Shown piece by piece: positions 8,791 through 17,852 of a DNA stretch of 64,000 nucleotides. A program made the position numbers and the translations under genes. A model generated the notes under the pieces. The model searched no databases, was not told the DNA's origin, and saw only the letters and a program-made list of their open reading frames with translations. Within the stretch, counting starts at the first letter, position 1. Each line of letters starts with the position of its first letter. Origin of the DNA: Woeseiaceae bacterium (GTDB taxonomy: Bacteria > Pseudomonadota > Gammaproteobacteria > Steroidobacterales > Woeseiaceae); the NCBI GenBank assembly GCA_021773135.1, contig JAJFKP010000023.1:62001-126000 (forward strand), written 5' to 3'.

Positions 8791-9927
8791 ATGAAAGTCG
8801 AGATGCACAAAATGTTTGAGTACCTGCTGAAGACCACCGCCTGCGAGCCCGAGGCGGTTATCGGGCTCTCCCTGGCCCGGTCGCCAGCGCTCGGCGATTT
8901 CCTCGACGATCTCGATGCCGGGCTCAAGCTCGACTGGAACAACCGTTCGTTTCTTGGCCTGCCGGAGCTCAGGCAGCAGGTGCTTCGCCAGGCGTCACTG
9001 ACGCCGCCACTGACCGCCGACAACGTGTTGATCACGGCCGGCGCGGCTGAAGCGAACTACCTCTGCATCCGCCAGCTTGTGAATGCGGACCATGAAATCA
9101 TTACCGAGACTCCAGGCTGGCCGCAGGTTGGTGTGTTGGCGCGAGCCATTGGTGCCAAACTCCGCGTGGTCGAACGCAGAGACGACAATGGCTGGGAATT
9201 CCCAATGGCGGAGCTGGCCGCCGCCGTTAACGAACGCACACGCCTGATCTTCCTGTCCAATCCCAACAACCCGACTGGCCGCCCGCTCGGAGAAGATGAG
9301 CTGCGCGAGATCGTCGCACTCGCGCGACCGCACGGTGCGTACGTGCTCATAGATGAAGTGTATGCGGGCCTGGAATGGTCCGGCCCGCGCAGGACATCCA
9401 TCGCCGGTCTCTATGAGCGTGGTATCACCACTGGCAGCCTGTCCAAGTGCCTCGGCCTGCAGGGTTTGCGTATCGGCTGGCTGATTTCCCCCGATGACAC
9501 CGTCGTCAATGACGCCCTGATCCTGAGGGAGAATTCGAGTGAAATCATGAACGTCCTGGGAGAACACATTGCGGAAATCGCGCTTCGACCGGAACGCTAC
9601 GCGACGGCAATGGCTGTTGCACGCGAGGAGGGTGTCGCAAACCTCGAACTTCTTGATCGCTTTGTTGCAGCGGAGCCGAGTCTTACATGGATACGTCCGG
9701 AGGCTGGTCTTATCGGCCTGGCGCGACTGCAAGAGTCCTTCGACGGCGATAGCCTCGCCGCACGCCTGCTCCAACCGCCTTATCGAACTTTCCTGTTGCC
9801 CGGCAGTGTGTATGGACAGCCACAGCACATCCGGGTTGGCGTCGGCGGCGGACCTCAAGTGAACCTTGAGGAGGGACTCGATCGACTGTCGGCCTGTCTC
9901 GCAGACATGACTTCAAATGGCCAATGA
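8791..9927 (+). CDS. PLP-dependent aminotransferase, class I/II
   Basis: About 378 residues of a fold-type I aminotransferase. Visible motifs are NPNNPTGRPL, the PLP Asp/Tyr segment LIDEVYAGLEW, the Schiff-base lysine in GSLSKCLGLQGLRIGW, and a C-terminal IRVGVGG that supplies the carboxylate-binding Arg. ATG at 8791 is preceded by AGGA with six bases of spacing. The reading frame remains open upstream to 8494, but that stretch runs antisense to the lactonase gene and is not needed. The starts of the two divergent genes are only 36 bases apart. Substrate is unknown, and a link with lactone or methionine-type metabolism is conjecture. Confidence 0.9.
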   Translation: MKVEMHKMFEYLLKTTACEPEAVIGLSLARSPALGDFLDDLDAGLKLDWNNRSFLGLPELRQQVLRQASLTPPLTADNVLITAGAAEANYLCIRQLVNADHEIITETPGWPQVGVLARAIGAKLRVVERRDDNGWEFPMAELAAAVNERTRLIFLSNPNNPTGRPLGEDELREIVALARPHGAYVLIDEVYAGLEWSGPRRTSIAGLYERGITTGSLSKCLGLQGLRIGWLISPDDTVVNDALILRENSSEIMNVLGEHIAEIALRPERYATAMAVAREEGVANLELLDRFVAAEPSLTWIRPEAGLIGLARLQESFDGDSLAARLLQPPYRTFLLPGSVYGQPQHIRVGVGGGPQVNLEEGLDRLSACLADMTSNGQ

Positions 9928-10054
9928 GGTGTCAGTCCTGATTCGAGAATCACTTGATTCAGGCGCCAGATTACCAATATCGTCAACAAGCTCGGGTCGG
10001 CTAAAAAAAACTCCGTGAGAGATACGAAGCTTCATATCGGACCATTTTCAATCA

Positions 10055-10786
10055 TCAATCGATGGTTTCTATGAATACTTTATCACCCAGCGTTAATCGG
10101 CCCGGTTCAACAGTGGTCGCATAGACGCCCAGGCACCCCTCACGTTCGCTAGCGACGGTGCGCAGTACTTCCGGTTTTTGTTGCGCCGTTACAGGGTCGA
10201 CTGTGATAACAATGCACCGACTGTCGCGCATATCGACGCGCATGCGCAGGTCGCCAATCTGCAGGACACAGCCGACCCATGTGTCCTCCTGGAAAGGCGA
10301 AGTGTTCGCTGCATCGATCAGGAAGTTCGGTCGAAATCGCTGCACGTTGAGTTCGGTGCCGACAGTATTTCCGAGTTCTGTAATCGTTTGCGTTGTAATC
10401 AATGAGAGCGGAAAGGTATCGAAGACACCACGATTCTGTCTGATGACGCGAGCGCCGCCTGGGTACAGTTCATCAGCGAGTTGAGGGTCAGCGACATCCT
10501 TTTCAGATCCTGTAGGCGTGCGCACCACTGTTGCTGACTTGTCCGGTCGGGACGGATTCGCAAAGGAGGGCCGATAATGATTCATATCGTTGCGCTGGCG
10601 AATGGTGAGCCAGGGAAAATCGCTTTGAATCGCTTCGTCGCGAACGAAGGCCCAGCGACGGTCTCCGGCGACGCCGAACCAGGACACATCTGCGTCATGC
10701 AGGGCTTCGGCACCCATGGATTTGACCGGGTATCGCCACATGCCGGCGAGGTGGCCGACGCACTTTCGGTGGTTTGCAGCACTCAT
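10055..10786 (-). CDS. MOSC domain protein (molybdenum cofactor sulfurase C-terminal family)
   Basis: 243 residues with an N-terminal MOSC beta-barrel (LAGMWRYPVKSMGAEALHDADV and GVAGDRRWAFV) and a C-terminal MOSC core (RFRPNFLID, followed by the cysteine-containing MRDSRCIVITVDP). MOSC proteins bind sulfur or molybdenum cofactor, and YcbX- or mARC-like members reduce N-hydroxylated compounds. The Cys in DSRCIVIT is the typical metal-ligand or sulfur-carrying residue. No dedicated electron-transfer partner is adjacent. Confidence 0.87.
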   Translation of the reverse strand: MSAANHRKCVGHLAGMWRYPVKSMGAEALHDADVSWFGVAGDRRWAFVRDEAIQSDFPWLTIRQRNDMNHYRPSFANPSRPDKSATVVRTPTGSEKDVADPQLADELYPGGARVIRQNRGVFDTFPLSLITTQTITELGNTVGTELNVQRFRPNFLIDAANTSPFQEDTWVGCVLQIGDLRMRVDMRDSRCIVITVDPVTAQQKPEVLRTVASEREGCLGVYATTVEPGRLTLGDKVFIETID

Positions 10787-11383
10787 TGAACGTCCTCATC
10801 AAATGAGGCGCCCTTACCAGATTACCTGCAATCGAGCGTGGCGGAATGGATCCGCTGCAGCGCCCCTCGATTGACGGGGGTGATGCCAGTGGCAACGGCT
10901 TAACTTTACCCAACCACAGAACCAGAGTCGACACGCCTCCCTGGAATGGGACGGCATAACACTGGGGTCAAAGTAGAATCTATCCGAATCGACCATAGGA
11001 TCGGTGTTGCCTGGTGCTTACTCTGACCCCGTTGTCGCCGCACGCGACGGACAGCGTCCGCCGCCATGGTGCCGCTCGAATACCGGGTGCACGAAGTTCA
11101 TCGTGTTCAGCAGGGTTCTTGTCGAGTACACGCGCGGTTCGTCGCAGGAAACCACGCGCTGCATGCAGTTCCGCCGTTGCTGAACCGCCATGCTGTTAAC
11201 GCGCCACTGCCACAGGTCACCCCATTCCTGCGGCCCGCCACGCACCATAAAGGAGATTGTTTCATCTGAATTAGCGCGACGGCTGTGCCAGATGGCGTTA
11301 ATCTGTGCCAATATCGGGACAATATGAAAACAGGTTACCGCCGACGGCACTCGCCGCGGGCGTGAGAACGTGAGGAGAGGACA
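10787..11383. other. Gene-free stretch upstream of the bactofilins
   Basis: About 600 bases with no convincing gene. Open frames on both strands (for example 11066-11269 and the reverse frame through 11018-11340) have unnatural composition and no recognisable domain. The notable content is the imperfect inverted repeat at 10963-11030. A strong ribosome binding site, GGAGAGG, lies just before the bactofilin ATG at 11384. Confidence 0.6.
10963..11030. repeat. REP/MITE-like imperfect inverted repeat ending in CTCTGACCCC
   Basis: TGGGGTCAAAGTAGAA at 10963-10978 pairs imperfectly with GCTTACTCTGACCCC at 11016-11030, with about 37 bases between the arms. GGGGTCAGAGTA-type termini are familiar from REP-like elements moved by Y1 (RAYT) transposases in gammaproteobacteria. 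No transposase is present here, so this would be a solitary non-autonomous copy or a remnant. The family assignment is from memory. Confidence 0.45.
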
Positions 11384-11854
11384 ATGTTCGGAAAGAACAA
11401 TGAACCGGAAGAAGAGGTGCGCGAAGCGCCTGGGTACACGGCCAACATTGAGGTGCGCAAGCGGAACGTTTCTGTAATCGGTCCCACCTTGATCTTCAAG
11501 GGTGAGCTGACCGCAAACGAGGACCTCGTAATCGAGGGCCAGATCCAGGGCTCGATCGCCCATCAGGACAAGCACCTGACGGTTGGTAAGCAGGGTCGGG
11601 TGACTGCCGACATTCACGCACAGCAGGTTGACGTATTGGGTGAGGTCAATGGCGACATTCGCGCGGATAAAGTCGTCACGTTAAAGAGTACTGCCGTGGT
11701 CGTTGGCAATATCGTATGTGCGCGTATCGTTATTGAAGATGGCGCGTGTTTCACGGGCAACGTCAAGATGGAGCGAGTCACGAAGTCACAGCCGAAGCTC
11801 AAAGTTGCGGAGAAAGCCGACGCGGTAGCGAACGTGGGGCAAGGTGCCGCCTGA
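11384..11854 (+). CDS. Bactofilin family cytoskeletal protein 1
   Basis: 156 residues of the bactofilin (DUF583) family. A disordered N-terminal tail of about 40 residues is followed by a right-handed beta-helix (VIGPTLIFKGELTANEDLVIEGQIQGSI, then repeating VTADIHAQQVDVLGEVNGDI, NIVCARIVIEDG) and a short C-terminal tail. Bactofilins polymerise without nucleotide and act in cell shape, wall remodelling or protein localisation. The start has a clear GGAGAGG site. It overlaps the next bactofilin gene by 11 bases, so the two are almost certainly co-translated. Confidence 0.93.
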   Translation: MFGKNNEPEEEVREAPGYTANIEVRKRNVSVIGPTLIFKGELTANEDLVIEGQIQGSIAHQDKHLTVGKQGRVTADIHAQQVDVLGEVNGDIRADKVVTLKSTAVVVGNIVCARIVIEDGACFTGNVKMERVTKSQPKLKVAEKADAVANVGQGAA

Positions 11855-12233
11855 CATCGTCGCGACCGCCGAGAAGCAGCTTGATATCGAGGCACAGCCG
11901 CAGCCGGTTGTAATCGACTGTGACCTGGTCATGAAAGGTGAGCTGTCCTTTGCCGAGGACACCGATTTGCTGGTTTTCGGCAGTATCGAAAGCGCCTCCA
12001 TCAGCGGCGTCAAGAATCTTACAATTGGTGCCAGGGGCAGCTTGTCCGGTTCTGTAAAAAGCACCACAGCTGAAATCGCCGGCGCACTACACGGTCGCGC
12101 CGAGATTGCCGAAACGGCGATATTGCGGCGAACCGCCAACCTGCGCGGCGAGTTGTCAGCCAAATGTGTGCGGGTCGAAGCGGGAACGAATTTAGAGAAT
12201 TGCGTCCTGTCTGGCAAGATTCAGCGGGCCTGA
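11844..12233 (+). CDS. Bactofilin family cytoskeletal protein 2
   Basis: 129 residues, again with a short leader and then the bactofilin beta-helix (IDCDLVMKGELSFAEDTDLLVFGSIESASISGVKNLTIG, with later LRGELSAKCVRVEAGTNLENCVLSGKI). The GTG start at 11844 lies inside the end of bactofilin 1, which stops at 11854. This one lacks the long N-terminal tail of its partner, so the pair may form mixed filaments, which is inference. No M23 peptidase or other usual bactofilin partner is adjacent. Confidence 0.85.
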   Translation: MPPDIVATAEKQLDIEAQPQPVVIDCDLVMKGELSFAEDTDLLVFGSIESASISGVKNLTIGARGSLSGSVKSTTAEIAGALHGRAEIAETAILRRTANLRGELSAKCVRVEAGTNLENCVLSGKIQRA

Positions 12234-12654
12234 CCGCAGCACACCGTTTAAATACGGCAGACTGTTTGCTCAATCAGGCCCTAAACTCGGCAGGTCAATG
12301 GGCGTCAGAGCAGACACCATCCAACCCAACTCCGTCCGTCGAATGACAGGGTTTTCACACTGTCCCGAAATTACCACTGACCCAGAAAAGGCGAGCATGC
12401 TGAAAATGCCAGTTCACGAAACAGCAGGTTCTCGACAAACACATCAGAGTGGTCCGCTCGGCCAACGCGATCTGTGTGGGTTAATCAAATAGTTCGAGAA
12501 TTAGTCCGCCGCAGCAGCGACACACTGGTATCCTTGGCCAATCGAAAGCCGCAATAGTCTTAGAAACAACGTATGCCATTAATAATAATAGCGAATTTAA
12601 TTCTTTGCAGTCGCAGCAATATTCCAGGTCAAGCAGCAAACGTCAGGCAACGCT
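12234..12654. other. Gene-free stretch between bactofilins and the rim cluster
   Basis: About 420 bases with no supportable gene. A frame at 12298-12492 is short and compositionally unconvincing. The right half becomes AT-rich (an ATTAATAATAATAG run near 12579-12592), as expected for a promoter of the gene at 12655, but no clear -35/-10 pair can be defined. Confidence 0.5.
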
Positions 12655-13128
12655 ATGTCAGAGCCTGATACGCCGTCTGATTTATTGGTAGTCGGCTGGC
12701 GTGAATGGGTGGGTTTGCCGGAACTGGGCATCACCCGCATCAAAGCCAAAGTGGATACCGGAGCACGAACTTCTGCCTTGCACGCATTCGAAATTCGCCC
12801 GTTTGTAGAGAACCAGGTCAAACGAGTCGAATTCAAGATTCATCCTAAGCAGTACCAGACCGACTCAGTCGCAGTTTGCGTTGCAAACGTACTGGATGAG
12901 CGATCGGTAACCGATTCGGGCGGTCATAAAGAAGACCGAATGGTCATACAAACGACTTTCTCAATCGGGCCGCATAGCTGGCCGATAGAGATAACCCTTA
13001 CGGCCCGCGACGACATGCGGTTTCGTATGCTGCTCGGTCGCACCGCGATTAAAGGCTGGGCACAGGTTGACCCTTCGCGCTCCTATATCATTGGCAGAAA
13101 GCGTCGCAAGAAGAAAAGGAAGAAATAA
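12655..13128 (+). CDS. rimB: RimB-like retropepsin-type protease (RimK-associated)
   Basis: 157 residues of the family annotated as ATP-dependent zinc protease (DUF785, RimB). The hallmark is the retropepsin-like aspartate motif in [13 protein letters not shown] near residue 40, and [11 protein letters not shown] near the end matches the second conserved segment. In Pseudomonas, RimB works with RimK to control poly-glutamylation of ribosomal protein S6. Here it is followed after 3 bases by an aspartoacylase-family gene and faces a rimK convergently. The C-terminus is strikingly basic ([11 protein letters not shown]), which could contact RNA or the ribosome. The family is certain, and the S6 role is inferred from context. 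Confidence 0.85.
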   Translation: MSEPDTPSDLLVVGWREWVGLPELGITRIKAKVDTGARTSALHAFEIRPFVENQVKRVEFKIHPKQYQTDSVAVCVANVLDERSVTDSGGHKEDRMVIQTTFSIGPHSWPIEITLTARDDMRFRMLLGRTAIKGWAQVDPSRSYIIGRKRRKKKRKK

Positions 13129-13131
13129 ACA

Positions 13132-14157
13132 ATGCAAAAGAACGAACCGATCACCGTCGGCGAAGTGACCGTAATGCCTGGACACCGCAAGAATGTAAAT
13201 CTTCCGATTGCAGATCTCTATACAGCCACGTCACTCTTTATGCCGCTGCAGATTCTGTGTGGACGCAGTGCCGGGCCAACCCTTTTTGTATCAGCGGCTT
13301 TGCATGGAGATGAGCTTAACGGTGTCGAAATCATTCGCCGACTTTTACGACGTAAGGCGCTGAAATCACTCCGCGGCACCTTACTGGCGATTCCGATCGT
13401 AAACGTACACGGATTTATTAACCAATCCCGCTATTTGCCCGACCGGCGTGACCTGAACAGGTCGTTTCCCGGCAGTGCCAAGGGGTCGATCGCGTCACGG
13501 CTTGCCAACACCTTCCTTGAACAGGTCGTGTCCAAGGCGGACTTCGGTATCGACCTGCACACCGGCGCAATCGACCGCGCCAACCTGCCCCAGATTCGCG
13601 GCAACCTGAATGATGCGAAGACGCTCGAGCTCGCCAAAGCCTTCGGCGCCCCGGTAATGCTCAATTCAAACATTCGGGATGGGTCGCTACGGGCAAGCGC
13701 AGCCGAAATAGGAATGCCCATGCTCATTTACGAAGCAGGCGAAGCGCTCAGATTTGACGAAGTCTGCATTCGTGCAGGCGTGCGAGGGGTGCTTCGCGTA
13801 ATGCGTTCTGTCGGCATGTTGCCTCCCTCCAAAAGCGCAAAGTGCCCTGAATCAGTGCAGGCACGTTACACGCGCTGGGTCAGGTCACCCGAGAGCGGCA
13901 TCGTCAGCAAAAAGGTAAGTCTGGGGAGCAAGGTATCGAAAGGCCAGCGAATTGCTACCATCAGTGACCCGCTCGGCGAGGACGAAGACATCCTGACCGC
14001 ACCGTTTGATGGTGTTGTAATTGGCCGCAGCAACCTGCCGCTGGCGTACGAAGGAGAGGCACTCTTTAATATCGCCTCATTCGAAGACCTGAAGGAGGTG
14101 GAAGGACTGGTCGAGGAATTCTCCGCCGAACACGAGATGGAACTACAGGATGACTGA
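13132..14157 (+). CDS. Succinylglutamate desuccinylase/aspartoacylase family (M14-like) deacylase
   Basis: 341 residues of the AstE/AspA zinc carboxypeptidase-like family. The metal ligands are visible in ALHGDELNG (His and Glu) and in GIDLHTG (His). The substrate Arg/Asn segment is RDLNRSFPG. Residues from about 245 form a biotinyl/lipoyl-like beta-sandwich (SPESGIVSKKVSLGSKVSKGQRIATI) common in this subfamily. It starts 3 bases after the rimB-like gene, so the two form an operon. Members of this subfamily recur beside RimK and RimB genes, suggesting a role in removing or trimming amino-acyl or glutamyl modifications. The substrate is unproven. Confidence 0.88.
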   Translation: MQKNEPITVGEVTVMPGHRKNVNLPIADLYTATSLFMPLQILCGRSAGPTLFVSAALHGDELNGVEIIRRLLRRKALKSLRGTLLAIPIVNVHGFINQSRYLPDRRDLNRSFPGSAKGSIASRLANTFLEQVVSKADFGIDLHTGAIDRANLPQIRGNLNDAKTLELAKAFGAPVMLNSNIRDGSLRASAAEIGMPMLIYEAGEALRFDEVCIRAGVRGVLRVMRSVGMLPPSKSAKCPESVQARYTRWVRSPESGIVSKKVSLGSKVSKGQRIATISDPLGEDEDILTAPFDGVVIGRSNLPLAYEGEALFNIASFEDLKEVEGLVEEFSAEHEMELQDD

Positions 14158-14243
14158 TTATCGGCCATTCACCGCCGCGAAAATTTCGAAGACCGCAAGG
14201 GTTTGAGCGCTCGAGGTCGCCTCAAGCTATACCTGCTGGCTTC

Positions 14244-15425
14244 CTAGTCTGTTTCGAGTTGGCGGATTTTGGGCCGCCGTCTGCGCCTGGATTTTTGCGG
14301 TACCAGCGCCCGCATTTTCTCCAGTTTGCCGAAACACAATAGCCTGTCATCGGCTTCCAGTACCCGGCTTGCACGCGGATTGGGTATTGCCTTGCCGTCA
14401 CGATACAGCGTGAGCACATTGATATCCTTGTCGTCCGGGTCTATGTCGCCGATCGCTGTGCCCTCAAGATCGGATCCTTCAGGTATATTAATTTCGCTCA
14501 CGCCATGACCGTGGCTTACCGTCAGGCGCTGTCGAATATCAATCTCCGGGAAATCGACACGCGCCGATATGTGATCGATTATCGCGCCTGCGATATCCAG
14601 TTCGGTGCAGGTCTCAATGCCCTCAAGCCCGGGAGATGAATTGACTTCCATGATCTGCGGCCCTTTCGCCCCCTCAAGCATATCCACGCCGGCCACTCGC
14701 AGCCCAAGAATTTGCGCAGCACGGACCGCCGTTTCACGATAGTTCTCGTCCAGTTCTATCGCTTCTGCCAGGCCCCCTCTGTGCACATTGCTGCGAAATT
14801 CCTGGCCCTGCGCAACGCGTCTCATTGCAGCAACGACACGATCGCCCACCACAAAAGCGCGAATATCCTTCCCTTTGCTCTCAGCGACAAATTTCTGAAT
14901 CAGCACATTCTGTTTTTGACTTTGCAGAAGTTCAATAATGGATTCCGCGGCCTTGGTCGACTCGGCCAGCAGAACACCAATGCCCTGGGTACCTTCAATG
15001 AGCTTGATCACTACGGGCGCACCGCCGACTCGCTCAATCGCGGGCAGAACATCTTTCTTGTCCGTTACAAATGTTGTCCGGGGAATGCCAATATTGTGGC
15101 GACTCAGGATTTGCAAACTGCGCAGCTTGTCCCGCGAGTTGCCGATTCCGTTCGACGTGTTGACACAAAAAACGCCCATTTCCTCAAATTGCCTGACAAC
15201 GGAGTTGCCATAGTAGGTGATGGATGCACCGATGCGCGGCAGAACCGCATCGTAGGCGCTTAACGACTTCTGGCGAAAAAACAGATCGGGTTCGCCCTGC
15301 TGCAGGTCGATGGCAAATTTCAAGGTGTTGAGCACTTTCACCTCGTGGTCGCGCTCAAGTGCTGCGTCTTTCAGGCGCTGCGTGCTATAGGAAGTGGGCC
15401 CGCGAGACAGGATAGCTAGTTTCAT
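14244..15425 (-). CDS. rimK: RimK-type ATP-grasp glutamate ligase fused to a C-terminal RCK/TrkA-C-like domain
   Basis: 393 residues, about 90 longer than standard RimK. Residues 1-295 are a full RimK (MKLAILSRGP, then PRIGASITYYG, IKLIEGTQGIGV, DIRAFVVGDRVVAAMRR, GVDMLEG and the Mg-binding EVNSSPGLEGIE). RimK adds glutamates to the C-terminus of ribosomal protein S6. From about residue 300 an extra domain (INIPEGSDLEGTAIGDI, then NVLTLYRDGKAIPNPRASRVLEADDRLLCFG) matches the RCK-C/TrkA-C ligand-binding fold seen in K+ channel regulators. A basic tail (KSRRRRRPKIRQ) ends the protein. It is convergent with the rimB-aspartoacylase pair. The added domain suggests small-ligand or cation control of ligase activity, which is inference. 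Confidence 0.9.
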   Translation of the reverse strand: MKLAILSRGPTSYSTQRLKDAALERDHEVKVLNTLKFAIDLQQGEPDLFFRQKSLSAYDAVLPRIGASITYYGNSVVRQFEEMGVFCVNTSNGIGNSRDKLRSLQILSRHNIGIPRTTFVTDKKDVLPAIERVGGAPVVIKLIEGTQGIGVLLAESTKAAESIIELLQSQKQNVLIQKFVAESKGKDIRAFVVGDRVVAAMRRVAQGQEFRSNVHRGGLAEAIELDENYRETAVRAAQILGLRVAGVDMLEGAKGPQIMEVNSSPGLEGIETCTELDIAGAIIDHISARVDFPEIDIRQRLTVSHGHGVSEINIPEGSDLEGTAIGDIDPDDKDINVLTLYRDGKAIPNPRASRVLEADDRLLCFGKLEKMRALVPQKSRRRRRPKIRQLETD

Positions 15426-15545
15426 TCTTGTTTCTCCTTATTATCACGCGGTGGCACCTAATTAGGCCGGCGCTGAAAACACACGCACTAAAGTGTGCAT
15501 AATCGGAATCTTGCGTTGCGTTTCAAGGCGTCCGCAGCAAACTGT

Positions 15546-16517
15546 TCAGGCAACCCGCCAAATAGCGTAGCCAAGGTAGCAAAGTATAAGCAGCGCCCCC
15601 GTTATCCTGCCCAGCTGGGCTCGCCCGATCCAAAAAATCGGAATGAGGGCTGCTGCCAGAACCAGGGACATAGCAAGGTCTATCATTCCGCCGGCAGGCA
15701 CTGATACCGGACTGGCAATCGCGCTTACCGGCAGAACCATCAGGTTATTGAACAGATTCGAACCAACGACATTGCCCAGTGCAATATCCGACTCGCCGCG
15801 CATTGCGGCGAATACCGTCGTGACAAGTTCCGGAAGGCTGGTGCCAATCGCAACAATGAATAATCCAACCAGCGCGCTTTGGATGGAAAGGATAGCCGCC
15901 AGTTCGACCCCATTGTCAATCGTAAGGCGACCGCCCAGAAACAATGCGATGGTGCCTACAAGGAGGTAGGTAAGATTCAGGAGTCTGACTGAACCACCGA
16001 CTGCCAACGGGACATCGCCGGCATGTGTAATGAGTGGATCCACGGTTCTGCGACGTATGACATCAATGACCGCTATATACATAAACATGCCAAAAACCAG
16101 GAACAAGATGGTGGCCTCAGAGCGATCAAGCATCGACGCAAGCCCCCTGAAACGCGGGTCCGCAGTCATTACCACGATCATCGCGGAAACGAGCAACAGC
16201 AGTGGCAGTTCGCGAAGCAGGAGCTTACTGTCGATTGAAATCGGGCGAATTAGCGCTGCAATGCCGAGCACGAGTCCCAGGTTTGCAAGATTCGAACCTA
16301 CGACATTTCCGAATGCCAGTTCTGTCTGATCATTCAAAGCACCGATGACATTGACAACCAGCTCAGGCGCACTGGTGCCAAACGAGACTATCGTCAACCC
16401 GACTATCATAGGTGATACGCCGAACTGTGCCGCGATTCCGGACGCACCTTTCACAAGGGCTGCCCCACCAAACAATAACAGGATGAGCCCCAGGAGCAGC
16501 AGCAGGACAGTAATCAT
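15546..16517 (-). CDS. Calcium/sodium antiporter (YrbG-like, CaCA superfamily)
   Basis: 323 residues with about ten transmembrane helices in two homologous halves. Each half has the CaCA alpha-repeat: GLTIVSFGTSAPELVVN with GNVVGSNLANLGLVLG in the first, and GLFIVAIGTSLPELVTT with GNVVGSNLFNNLMVL in the second. It exchanges Na+ (or K+) for Ca2+ across the inner membrane. It lies upstream of rimK on the opposite side of a 120-base gap and is transcribed toward the same side. No regulatory signal is evident. Confidence 0.95.
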   Translation of the reverse strand: MITVLLLLLGLILLLFGGAALVKGASGIAAQFGVSPMIVGLTIVSFGTSAPELVVNVIGALNDQTELAFGNVVGSNLANLGLVLGIAALIRPISIDSKLLLRELPLLLLVSAMIVVMTADPRFRGLASMLDRSEATILFLVFGMFMYIAVIDVIRRRTVDPLITHAGDVPLAVGGSVRLLNLTYLLVGTIALFLGGRLTIDNGVELAAILSIQSALVGLFIVAIGTSLPELVTTVFAAMRGESDIALGNVVGSNLFNNLMVLPVSAIASPVSVPAGGMIDLAMSLVLAAALIPIFWIGRAQLGRITGALLILCYLGYAIWRVA

Positions 16518-16683
16518 TGACGGTCGATCATTAGTTGCTCTCGATAGTGATTCGATAAACGCCTAGTTCATTATTGAGCAAATTACCTTGTACATTCCTA
16601 TCGCGTTCAGCATGCTAAATTGGCAGTGTCGCTGACATCATACGTCCTCGGCAATCGACGCCGAAAGATAATCAACAGCCAAC

Positions 16684-17799
16684 TTACCAAAACCAGTGCA
16701 AGCGTACGGAAGAAACGACCGCAGATACGGGCATGCCGAATCCGCTGCCGTCGAATCCAGGGTTTTCGACATACTGCACAGAGGGCGTGACATGTCCCTG
16801 GTATCGCCCTATTGGAATTCGAAAGAAGAGTTCGGCCGTTGTGACATTCTCAAGCGCCGCCGTGCGAAACGTATCGGCTACTGCAGTCCTCGCCACGGCC
16901 GCGCCGAATAGGCCAAAAGGCGTTTGACGTTCATACGCGCCGGCGACAAAGCGGGTGGCGACTGAAACGTCACCGTTGGCTGCGCCGAATCGCACGTTAA
17001 GCGCATGCGTGGATCGCTGCCAGCCGAATCCGGCGTAGGCACCATAATTGATGTCCTGCCTGCCCGGATTTCCGAGCACGGCGTGATCGTCTGTTCTGAG
17101 CCAGCCGCCGAATCGCAGTGTCCACTCGTTCAGGAGCCACTTGCTGCCAACCCCGAAAAAAGCGCCGCGCTCCCCCGATGTCAGCGACAGGAGATCCTGG
17201 TAAGAACGATCCGGATAGTCTGCTATGCCGTCCGAACTGGCGACGATGATGGCCAGCTCCGGTCGTGCCCCCGTTGCGGCTATTCTCAGGACGCCGCCTA
17301 TCGTGTAATCAGGAAAATCGATGGTGGCGTTGTTAACAAAACTGCCATTCAGAAAGTGCGTGTTCTCGTCGTTGGCGATGCGGCTGCGATCCAGCGATGC
17401 TGAAGGATCGATAAGCCCCAGGCTCAGGCTCATGCTGTTTTGAAAACGAAACGTGTAATGAAACTCTGAAACCTGGATGCCGCCATCGCTGTCCCTGTTC
17501 AGTACCGAGCCCGCATCGGCATTTGCCGTGGGAAAAGTTGCCGAGACTCCGTTTGGGTCGGGAGTTGAACTACCGTCCAGGTAAATCAGCCACTCACCGC
17601 TTTCCTGCGGAACGGTGAGAAATGCATCCACTGACGCGCTGAATTCTGAATCGACATCGGCAATATCAGCGAACTGGTAAGCGGCAGTGATCCCACCTTC
17701 GATGTTCACTTCGGCCTTTGCGACGGGTATTCCTAAAGCTCCGGCAAATACCAGTGCCGCCAATACCCGTCTCAACAATGTCCAGCGGACACCTGGCAT
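16684..17799 (-). CDS. Outer-membrane beta-barrel protein, porin-like
   Basis: About 371 residues. A signal peptide (MPGVRWTLLRRVLAALVFAG, cleaved after VAKA) precedes a protein rich in alternating amphipathic strands with many aromatic residues. The sequence ends in the aromatic outer-membrane signature VRLHWFW. I do not recognise a precise family, although it looks like a small-substrate porin. An upstream GTG at 17841 would extend the N-terminus by 14 residues, but the ATG gives a cleaner signal peptide. It is the third gene of a reverse-strand operon of three beta-barrel proteins. Confidence 0.7.
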   Translation of the reverse strand: MPGVRWTLLRRVLAALVFAGALGIPVAKAEVNIEGGITAAYQFADIADVDSEFSASVDAFLTVPQESGEWLIYLDGSSTPDPNGVSATFPTANADAGSVLNRDSDGGIQVSEFHYTFRFQNSMSLSLGLIDPSASLDRSRIANDENTHFLNGSFVNNATIDFPDYTIGGVLRIAATGARPELAIIVASSDGIADYPDRSYQDLLSLTSGERGAFFGVGSKWLLNEWTLRFGGWLRTDDHAVLGNPGRQDINYGAYAGFGWQRSTHALNVRFGAANGDVSVATRFVAGAYERQTPFGLFGAAVARTAVADTFRTAALENVTTAELFFRIPIGRYQGHVTPSVQYVENPGFDGSGFGMPVSAVVSSVRLHWFW

Positions 17800-17852
17800 G
17801 TGGTGGTCGAACCGTGACAAACATACTGCTGGAGCAGGCACCGGCTAACGAC

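Noticed and set aside
11018-11617. 199-residue minus-strand frame upstream of and antisense to bactofilin 1
   Set aside because: Its left part shadows bactofilin coding sequence and the rest has no domain or sensible composition.
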